Shown here in pieces: positions 55,544 through 64,000 of a stretch of DNA of 64,000 bases (the stretch's first letter is position 1; every line of letters begins with the position of its first letter). The stretch lies in the NCBI GenBank assembly GCA_022606135.1, contig JABYQN010000007.1, positions 434,001-498,000 on the forward strand. Direction: 5' to 3'. The translations under genes and the position numbers were made by a program. Source of the stretch: Fomes fomentarius (Eukaryota; Basidiomycota; Agaricomycetes; Polyporales; Polyporaceae). Under the pieces are notes generated by a model, which was not told the DNA's origin, did not search any database, and worked only from the letters and a program-made list of their open reading frames with translations.

Positions 55544-57534
55544 ATGTTGACTCAGGCTGAGATAGATACCATCATCACCGAGCATGCCGAGTTGTGAGTA
55601 CCCTCGCTTGTAGTGCATCCGCAAAGGAGCGCTGACCTCGCTGGGAGTCGACCAGGACGGTCACATTCGTGCGTATCCCTCGGGACCGAAGGATGTATGT
55701 TTACTGAAGTACTGAAGTGCTGTAGTATGTGGGCATTGCTAGCTTTACGGTGCTCTTGTGGGATCACTTCATCACGTTATCTGACGAGGTACGTCATGCA
55801 AACCCTAACAGCAGCGCGCTTCGCATACTCACCTATTCTCAGATCGAATATATCTGGAAACGAGACAAGGGCCCATGTACGTCGTAATTGTCTGCACTTA
55901 CGCCGGTCGTGCTCACGAAGCCGTCTACGCACAGTGATATGGCTGTTTTTCATTGTACGTGTCTCAGACGCCTTCTCTCATGCACCCTCAAAGATTCAAT
56001 ATTCAATAAGAACCGCTACTTGACACCGTTGGGCTTCATCATCAACCTAATCGGTGCGCAGCGTTGCTCTACACGCTTTGGACTCTTTGGCTCACGACCC
56101 CGTACAGCCTACTTTACGGACCTCTTTGACGAAGAGGCAAGTCAATCGACCCCTCTTTCCTGCATATTGCTCGTAACTAATCGACTTCGCTCTTCAGACG
56201 TTAGTGCATCACCCTACAGGATCGTGTGTTCAGGATGACTAACACCCTCAACAGATGTCGCGAATTTGTGCGCTATGAAGGCAGCATGACGGTCATCGGC
56301 ATCAACGTCACCGCGCTCATGATGTTGCTCCGCGTGTACGCTATGTACGAGAAGAAGAAGACCATTCTTTTCTTCTGCACCATCATCTTCGCGGTCGAAT
56401 TTGGTATGAATGCGTGGCTGCTTACATATGGTGTTGGTACGAGCATGCTCCGTGTGGTCCTGAAGTCTTTGGTGCTGAATGTGGGTCTCCATTCGACCAC
56501 CATTTAGCCGTGCGACATTCTACTTTCAGCGGTATACAGGGTACGGTTTTATACCCTTACAATGCCCGCGAGCGTGATGGTGACCTTCGTCGACAGCTTG
56601 CACGATGATCTTCGACTCGGAGAAAGTGTACGTTTCTCCACAGCCAATATCCGTGAATTTCATAGTGATGACCGACTGCAGGAAAGGCGCCATCGCATCG
56701 TCGTCCGCCTGGCTCCCGCTCCTGTTCGACACCATCGTCCTTGTGCTTACCCTCTACCGTGCATACTGTGGGATCAAGCACGCCTCTGCAGGGCGGATCA
56801 TGCGCATCCTGCTCAGGGAGGGTCTCCTGTACTATAGGTACGTCCATGTTCGCGATGACCACCTTGCGGCGCCGCCCGACTGACCCAAATCTCGTAGCGT
56901 CATCTTTATAATCACGCTCATCCTGACACTCATGATCGTCTTCGCATCGGACGGATTGAAGAACATCACAGCACAGTAAGTCCTATGTCCTATCCATCTG
57001 TGCGCCCCCGTGACCACCGCTGACGACACTCCCATCTCGCAGAACAGAATACCTGTGAGTGCCGCTCTCCATGTCCATCGCCCAAGGCCTTGCGCTAGTA
57101 CCCGGGCCAGCGTATCACAACATCGAATCTCTACGCTAACATCCCCCCTCCCTCCCTCCTCTCCCGTCCACAGGATGACCGTAGCGATGATGTCCCGCAT
57201 CACCCTGCACCTCAAGAAGCAGATGCACAACAGCTGGGACTCGTACGGCCTGTTCGGGACCTCCACGACCGACAACGTGCCCCCAAATCCATACTCGCTC
57301 CGCAGCCGTTACGGCACGCGCGGGACGGACACGCTCAACATCGCGATCCAGGAGTACTCGGTCATGCACGACGATCAGGGCGAGGTCGTCCGCATGCCCG
57401 AGAGCCCCGAGCGCGCCAAGGCGCGCCGCGGACGCAGCGAATGGCATGAGCTCGGGCCTGTGCGCGTCAGCATCAACGCGGAGCCCATTCGCCCAAGGAC
57501 TCGTGATAATAGCCGGTCGAGGAGGCCTGTGTAG
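55544..57534 (+). CDS. DUF6533 multi-pass membrane protein with a 2-base exon
   Basis: A basidiomycete seven-helix-type membrane protein of unknown function; the family resembles receptors but no ligand is known. The DUF6533 domain reads YVGIASFTVLLWDHFITLSD, E, then IEYIWKRDKG, LIWLFFI, NRYLTPLGFIINLIAYFTDL, FDEETCREFVRYEGSMTVIG, matching the family's D-H.LT..DE..YIW...NRYLTPLGF order. Later helices: LMMLLRVYAMYEKKKTILFF, SSSAWLPLLFDTIVLVLTLY, SVIFIITLILTLMIVFASDG. After the conserved MTVAMMSRITLHLKKQM comes a hydrophilic tail ending DNSRSRRPV. The FDEE-T-CREF join uses a GC-AG intron (56137-56197), a 2-base exon (56198-56199) and a GT-AG intron (56200-56254). Two places remain uncertain: the exon 1 to exon 2 join (55594-55721; phases do not match as I drew them) and the loop around 56420-56600. 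Confidence 0.82.
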
Positions 57535-57542
57535 TACTGGCA

Positions 57543-57665
57543 ACGGTGGTGGCGTTTCTGTGCTCGGTGCTTGATGATTTCTTTCCTGGGCCTTCTGGTT
57601 ACGGTGGTGGCGTTTCTGGGCTCGGTGCTCGGTGCTTAATAATCTTATTCCTGGGCCTTCTGGTT
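57543..57665. repeat. Tandem duplication of about 60 bases
   Basis: Unit 1 (57543-57600, 58 bases) and unit 2 (57601-57665, 65 bases) share start (ACGGTGGTGGCGTTTCTG) and end (CCTGGGCCTTCTGGTT). Unit 2 also has GCTCGGTGCTCGGTGC, an internal short doubling. It lies just past the stop codon of the DUF6533 gene, in its 3' untranslated region. Confidence 0.9.
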
Positions 57666-57906
57666 GGACACTTTTGTATCCATTAGCAATGTTGACCGAT
57701 CACTAAACCAAGTTCACCTTGGTTTGCGCGCACCGCTATGTATACACTAGCATCGGACTCGCCGCCATCGCATTACACAGATCACACGAATGTGCCAGCC
57801 ATGTTTTCGAGCACAGGTACAGTACAGCTAATGCTACAACAACAAGGCGACGAACTACATACTTCTTCTTCCTAGTACTTGCATGTTCCGACGAACAAGG
57901 TGCTAA

Positions 57907-60900
57907 TCAATGTAGACCCTGCATCTCCGCGAGTATCTCTCTGACCTTGTTGACTTCTAGCTTGACGCTCTCGGCGTCCACCTCGCCTTCCATGAATTGC
58001 TCCGGTTCCGGGTTGGCGAGGAAGCGCTCCAAGAAATCGCCGTCCAAGAAACCTATTGACGACTCGGCGTCCGTACGTCCTCGCGGGTTCGCAGGCGCTC
58101 TGAGTCTACATACAGTCATCAGTCAGAGGAACCGTATCGACTTCAGGCCAGGAGAATTCAAAACTGACTTTGTGAGATTCACTCCACCAGGTCCCACTAG
58201 GGTCTTCGCCATGTTGCGTTGCAAGACGGTCAACGGAATCGCCAGCTCGTTGTCGTTGATCTCCATGACCGCGCCGATCCGACCCGTCGCCGTGAAGAAG
58301 ACATGGGTCCCCTGCACGCTCTTGTTCTCCGTCGCGTCGGCGGACGACAACGTGCCTCGCACGAACTTGTTGACCACATCGTCAATGTTGTACACGCCGT
58401 CCTTCTCGAGAACGCGACGCTGCGTGCCTTGTTGCAGCGCGAACGAGAACAGGTTGCAGTCGCTCTGAGCATGCCGCATCGCGATGGCAATGGTTTGAGC
58501 TCGATAAATAGAAGCAAGGAGAATAGGACGCACATTTGCACCGATAATCCCGCCATTCCCGGTCGCCTCTATCGAGACAGGCCACAATGGCCCGTAATCG
58601 CGCGCGACGGTCTCCAGACGTCCCCTCTCATCGTTCCACCTGATAACCGATACAGAGCTGATCGCGTCCCCGACGAGCAAGCGCTCGCCATCGTACACCA
58701 GATTTGTGATGAAGTGGTTGTGGTTCCATTCCGCGACTTTCTCCAGCGAATATCCGCCTTCATCTTCATGGCGAATGCGGAACAGGACAACCTACACTTA
58801 GCGATCAGCAAAAGCTCTCAGTAGACGGGACGATAACACTGACTGCTGTGTTGATGGCGGCTGCCAAGATGTCTTCTGAGACCCGGACAATAGCATACAC
58901 GCATCCCCTGACGTCTTCCGACGCGAGTAGGTGCAAAGAACGAGCGCTTACGCTGTGCTCTGCAGAACTGACTGAGAAGAGCAGAATGCGCCCGCGCGAT
59001 GGCTCCCTCTCTTGCGGACGGATGACCGCAGTGCCGAGGCACAGCGCTGGAGTGTTGCCACCAACATCACCTGGTAATGCGAGGACAGCACAAGGCTGCT
59101 CACTCGCATCGCAGCGGTACTCGTGGAACTCTGAAATGATCAGTAAGCATCACAGGGACATGTGACTACACAAGTACTGACGTTGGAAGGAGTGTGCATC
59201 CAAGAGCTTGAACGAGCCTGTTGTTTCCTCCGGCTCTCCGATCCTATAAGGAGAAGTGCGAATACAACCGACACCGAACACCTGCTGTCCGGGATGGTAG
59301 GCAATTTTCCTTGGATTGTCCAGGCCGAGCGGGACCTAGCATGAAGAGCAAGAGTCCACAGATGAATAGGCCGCTCTCATGTAATGTAGTCATAGCCACG
59401 CGCACCGTTCTAATCTGCATCTTGTCCAAGCCACGAACAGTACCGAACAAGAGCGACGAAGACGTCGCGATCGCCAAACACGACGGGAAGGCCGCCGCGT
59501 TCAGTGTCGCTCCTCTGACCAAATCCTACAACGAGCGCTGACATGAGTATAGCTCACGACATAGAACCTCTATAACGTACCTTGATGGACACAGGCGAAG
59601 ACTTGATGCGCTGCTTGTCCCAGAACAACAGATTCGCACGCGTCCCACTCGCAATAACGACCGTTCGCCCCTCGCTCTCGCACACGCTCAAGCTCACGGG
59701 AGCATTCCCAAGCGCGCTCTGCTTCCGATCCTGGACCTGGCACTCCTTGTCCTTGTACGTATATGTCACGAGCGTACCATCCACGAGCCCAACAAGCAGG
59801 TGCGGGCGGTACTCCGGGTCTTCCGTCCGTCCGCTGCTGCCGAAATTGTGTAGGAGCACGGAGCGAGGCAGTGCGGGGAGGGTGACTTCAAGTAAAGGTT
59901 GAAGTCCTTTTGCCAAGCTCACGATCACAACCGTATTGGATCCCCAGAATGACACAGCGCCCGATCTCGCGAACTTCTTTGTGTGGTCAAGGGGGTTGCA
60001 GGAGATCGCGCAGATCTCGTTTGGAGAGTAACTCAGATACCTGCGCATGAGTGTATCAGTAACTGGTGAGATGTGAAAGGTACGCTATTGTTTACGTACG
60101 AGTGTATTTGCAGCGCGTCGTTCTTGAGGTTTAAAAGCACCAGGAGACCGCCGCTCAATCCCAACAGGAATTGACTTGGATTCGTCGCGGCAGCGACAAT
60201 CTCTCGACCTGCATATGGTGCGCCGACTTTGTTGGGGAACCAACCTCCGTCTGTCTGGCTGAATGCCCTGAGCGTCGCGTTGTACTCCACCAGGTGTGCG
60301 CCTTCCGAGGTAATCTGGACTACGAAGGCAGAATCGATGTACGTGGACACGCCATTCATCGTGATTTGCCTTCGCGGGATGTTCCTGACCGCAAGAGTGA
60401 GGGCGTTGGTAGCGAACCCTGCGAATGAAGGATCTATATGCTCGATTGATTCCTTCGCTGCGAAGGAGAAGACGAAGGTCTCGCGCAGAGTTGATACTAC
60501 GAGATGTGAATGCTCCCTACAAATGAGCGTCAATGCAGTCTGGATTGAGGCGTCCTCAAATACACTCACCGATCTCCGGAGTTCGACTTGATAGGCCAGA
60601 TGTCTGTGATACCGGCCAGACCATCTAATCTCGCCAGCTCCTGGTAATTCGCTTCCGTCCTGATTACTCGCAGAGAACCAGTGTTACGGGCTCCAGAGCA
60701 TGTGACAACCTGCGGCTGTACAGCGAGATAGATGTAAGAGGTCAGCGTACGACATCTTCTCACATGCAGGTTCATACCTGACCACTCCCATCGATGTCCG
60801 CAAGCACTGCGTCCATGATAGGCGCAATGTTGTCATAACTCTCCACTACCTCGAGCCACGTGCCCTTCATGTGCACGACCCGCCCGTCTTTCCCTCCGCT

Positions 60901-62457
60901 GTCGTCCGACTCTGCGGCCTTCCCTTTCCCCTTGTCAGATAATACGACAGGTGACGATGCAACGGTGGTGATGCCCTTCGGAATCGGCAGCGTGTCCACA
61001 GTTGGGTTCGCAATTTGACGATCACTGATACGCAAGATTTGCGAGTCCCCGTAGTGAGATCCTACATAGAAGAACTGGGAGGAGAGATATGACAGCGAGG
61101 TCGCAGGACTCGTCTGCATGAGGTGCTTAGCCCGAAGCGGATCATGACGCTGAACATCACATACCTCGCCAAGCGGGATCAAGGTCAAGCACATCTTGGT
61201 TTCGTCGAAAGCAAGCATAGCCAGGCGTCCGTATTCGTCTCCTAACAACAGCCTGCGGCATCCTTGCCCCACCGTGCACCAACTAGACGACATCCACGTA
61301 ATGTTGGGTGATATCCATACCTCGCTACATGATAGCAGACCACTCACGCCGTAATCGAACCCCAAGGCCACTTGACACTTGCTCGCGCCTTCGCTTTCCG
61401 CGACTCGCGCTCCTCTTCCTTCTTCCTCGCCGCCGTCACTTCCTCCTCCTTCTCGCTGGCAAGGCGTTTGCTCAAGCGTCGTTGCTTGCCTTTCCGCGTC
61501 TCTTGTTGTTCTCTGGTAGACCTTTCGTAGAATAAAATTTTCCTGCCGCCGACCACAAGTACTCCGCCGCGATGTCCTGCCAGCTCGGGGTCTTCGTCGA
61601 CGTCTTCATTCCCGGTGATATGGGGTGGCACGGCAATCAAGAGAGGAGGGGGGTCAATGGAAGGGAATGTACGATCGGATAGCACAGTCGTGGCGATGAA
61701 GTTAGAATGAGCGTGTGAAAGCTCGAGCTCATTCAGATCCACATCCCGGCAGAGCAGTTGTATCTGGCGGCGGTGGTTGAGATGGAGGAGGGCGAGCGTA
61801 TACTGGCTTGACTTTCTTGTATGTAGGAAGGTGAAAGAGAGAAGGTTCAATTCAGGGAGCCTATTTGAAAGCATGGGGCTTGATCAGCTAATGCGGACCC
61901 GAAGCACATGTTGCGCGCACAAGACATCGAATGAGGTCCCAAAGTTCCCATCCTTCAACGGCACTACTTTGAACTTCCCAGTGTAGCAGCTCACAACGGC
62001 AATCTTCCCGGTGGGATCGACCTGGACATCTGTTACAAATTCGGCCGGCCGTGCAGCATGGTCCGCCAGAGAGAGGGACCCTTGTTCAGTAAGGGAGGTA
62101 GCACCTTCTTCGTACGCAAGGACGAGGAGCTTAGCGTCCGGATGGTCCGTCATGACCAGAAGATGCGATCGTCCCGGCTCCTGAATTGCCCGGAAGCGAC
62201 CAATTATTGAGCACTCAGCATACATTGATATCGCGACTTACTGCATTTACCTTTGCCGGAATCGCCTGCAAGCCCACCACCCTACCCCATATGTCCGTGA
62301 CACATTCTTCCCTAAGTCCCTCTGGGTGCAGCGAATAGACCACGAGCTTGTCTGCCTTCGCAATTACGAGGTGTTCGAGAGTTGTATTAGTCGTGAGACT
62401 GCATTTGAGCGAGCGCGATACGGAAGAAGAGGGGTGGAATGTGCCAACAACTCGCAT
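57907..62457 (-). CDS. DDB1: UV-damaged DNA-binding protein 1 (DDB1)
   Basis: Triple beta-propeller adaptor of CUL4 ubiquitin ligases and partner in UV-damage recognition for nucleotide excision repair; nuclear and cytoplasmic. Fifteen exons could be joined with phases kept, giving roughly 1,150 residues. The start MRVVGTFHPSSSVSRSLKCS matches the family. Blocks in order: LVIAKADKLVVYSLHPEGLR, HLLVMTDHPDAKLLVLAYEE, ARPAEFVTDVQVDPTGKIAV, SCYTGKFKVV, LPELNLLSFTFL, GGVLVVGGRKILFYERSTRE, VGSHYGDSQILRIS, DNIAPIMDAVLADIDGSGQ, PQVVTCSGARNTGSLRVIRT, RSVLLHNFGSSGRTED, PHLLVGLVDGTLVTYTYKD, LDKMQIRTV, GCVYAI, EWNHNHFITNLVYDGERLLV, GDAISSVSVIRW, VARDYGPLWPVSIEATGNGG, FFTATGRIGAVMEI, and the C-terminal RTDAESSIGFLDGDFLERFL. 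A Lys/Glu-rich helical insert follows the YERSTRE block. Convergent with the DUF6533 gene. Confidence 0.95.
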
Positions 62458-62852
62458 TGCTGGTCGAGTAGGACGCTGTTCGTGTCGCCGAGGACAGCGA
62501 GAGCAACACCGAACAAAAATCTGAAGGCCTGAAGGGTAGTACGCAGTTTGTCGTCCGGTGAAGCCTGGGATTACTTACCAAGAGTTCCTTGAGACGTCAC
62601 TCGATTCCCGATCGGGAGCTCATACTTGCCCGCCGGATGCCTCGGGCCGGACAACTTCAAGGTCGAGGTTCGGATCCCACACGTGCAGCCCTCACACAGT
62701 TTGACGACTTATACGTGCATGTTGGATCATCAAGCAAATCCAGGAGTTAATACGATAGTATATATTATAGCAAGCCTTTCATACTAGTAACATGGTAACG
62801 AATGACATCCGATCCTACTGCGCTGAACCAATAAATATAATAGCTGCAATGT
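62458..62852. other. Upstream region of DDB1 / 3' side of the GMC gene
   Basis: 395 bases between two genes on the same (minus) strand. It must hold the DDB1 promoter and the GMC 3' end. AT-rich in 62700-62850 (ATATATTATAG, AATAAATATAATAG), fitting a 3' untranslated region and polyadenylation signal of the GMC gene. No coding frame. Confidence 0.5.
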
Positions 62853-64000
62853 TCACTGCCCTGCGCGGACCAACGCAGCCGCACGCTCGGCTAGAATATA
62901 TACAGGGCCTTGAGTATGGCCCGAGGGGATGAAAGGCTACAATGATGATTAGATCATCTTGGTGTGTGTTTGGGAGATAAAGAATGGCTACTCACGAAAG
63001 CAGAGGCATCGACAACCCTCAAGCCCTTGGTCCCCTTAACCCTCAAGTTCGCGTCCAATGCGCCTTCCTGGCCGTTACCCATCGCAACCGTGCCGACCGG
63101 ATGGTCGACCGTATCACTCTGGTCGCGGATGAAGGCATCAATCTCGTCGTCCGTCTGTGCCCCGGCGAAGTCGCCGAACTCGCTGATAACGTAGTTCGCA
63201 AAACCGGGCGTCGCGACATACTTGCGCGCAGCTTTGACAGCTTCGCGCATGATCGCGATGTCGAGAGGCGTCGCGAGGAGAGCGGGATTGATTATGGGCG
63301 CATCGAAGGGGTTCGCAGATGCGAGGGAGATATTCCCACCTATATATATCAAGGTATTCAGACAATGACACGACGTGGGTAGGAACATAACTGCGCTTAC
63401 GTGCGGCGGGAGAGATGACAGCGGCCACGAACGAGAAGTAATGACCATCAGTGGGGAAGGCCACGCGCTTGGAGAGGAAGCCGTCCTGTTGAGGCAGTCA
63501 AGGTACTGAGCTCAAGTGGCAACAAACGGGATCACGTACAACCGGAATGAGCTCGAAGTGGGCAGAAGTCGGCCCCGCGCTGGGATCCTGTGCGCCGAGG
63601 GATTCCAACAGGCTCGAGTTTGCGCGGAACCATCCGATCAGGTTCGCGGGGCCAAGTCCAAGGAGACCGGTTCCGTTAGTCTGCCATTGAGCCATGAGCT
63701 GTGCCGCGAAGGTACTGTTGATTCGGATGTCGTCGAGTGTGTTGTTCGCATTAGCGAGCCACGAGAAGGCCAAGAAAGGGTGGTCCTGTCACGGGCGAAT
63801 CTGAGCAGGTCGTATCTAGTGGAAGTCAATGCACCTGAACTGTACCTGTAAATTCTGGCCGATCGCCGGCAAGTCAACGAGGGTCTGGATACCGTTGGCG
63901 GACAGGTGCGACGCGTCTCCGATGCCAGAAAGCATCACTGACAATCATACTTAGCGCCTCAACGGTGCTAATGTCACAGCCCAGAACACTCACGGATGTG
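62853..64000 (-). CDS. GMC oxidoreductase (aryl-alcohol/glucose oxidase type), C-terminal part
   Basis: FAD-dependent alcohol oxidase or dehydrogenase; secreted members make hydrogen peroxide for lignin breakdown. Only the C-terminal half is inside the window; the gene continues past 64000. Exons read in order: MLSGIGDASHLSANGIQTLV and DLPAIGQNLQ (GMC signature 2 region), DHPFLAFSWLANANNTLDDI, LIGWFRANSSLLESLGAQDP, DGFLSKRVAFPTDGHYFSF, VISPAARGNISLASANPFDA, PIINPALLATPLDIAIMREA, VDHPVGTVAMGNGQEGALDA, GLRVVDASAF, and the last exon (62936-62853) PFIPSGHTQGPVYILAERAA ending VRAGQ. Both catalytic histidines are present, in HPVGTVAM and SGHTQ, as in aryl-alcohol and glucose oxidases. Signal peptide, FAD-binding N-terminus and exact substrate cannot be seen. 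No break is visible. Confidence 0.92.

Overview
The window looks like nuclear DNA of a wood-decay type Agaricomycete (mushroom-forming basidiomycete, probably Polyporales). The grounds are genes split by many GT-AG introns of about 50-60 bases, families typical of that class (DUF6533 and DUF6534 membrane proteins, MHRALL-type F-box proteins, a GMC oxidoreductase) and closest remembered resemblance of DDB1, RAD4 and TRM61 to polypore proteins. All gene models were spliced by eye, requiring GT/GC-AG borders and a kept reading frame. No prokaryotic features, CRISPR arrays or rRNA genes are seen, and no convincing tRNA.

Layout. 1-5 kb: fast-evolving or decaying membrane-protein genes (a DUF6534 fragment, an unrecognised membrane protein, a DUF6534 gene on the minus strand). 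5.4-10.6 kb: an unrecognised minus-strand gene and a 1,104-residue Ser/Thr-rich protein. 13.2-15.0 kb: a Fus1-like single-pass membrane protein with a C-terminal SH3 domain. 18.0-20.8 kb: a FYRN/FYRC (TBRG1-like) chromatin protein. 23.7-27.8 kb: NTA1 N-terminal amidase, divergent from the SNF1/AMPK beta subunit. 30.8-40.4 kb: RAD4/XPC, then convergent TRM61, then a divergent PAS-domain protein. 43.9-45.3 kb: a broken F-box gene. 47.1-48.4 kb: an RBR ubiquitin ligase. 50.2-53.1 kb: a SAM methyltransferase divergent from a HIT-domain protein. 55.5-57.5 kb: a DUF6533 membrane protein. 57.9-62.5 kb: DDB1. 62.9-64 kb: the C-terminal half of a GMC oxidoreductase running off the right edge.

How the genes relate. 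RAD4/XPC and DDB1 both act in damage recognition for nucleotide excision repair and lie 23 kb apart. NTA1, the RBR ligase, the F-box relic and DDB1 (CUL4 adaptor) all touch ubiquitin-dependent turnover. The SNF1 beta subunit, PAS protein and SH3 membrane protein are signalling parts. There is no operon-like unit; genes are mostly paired head-to-head or tail-to-tail.

The most unusual signals are about splicing: a 2-base exon in the DUF6533 gene, a 4-base exon in the methyltransferase gene, two GC-AG introns, and a noncoding stretch where a sequence is followed at once by a copy lacking precisely its GT-AG segment.
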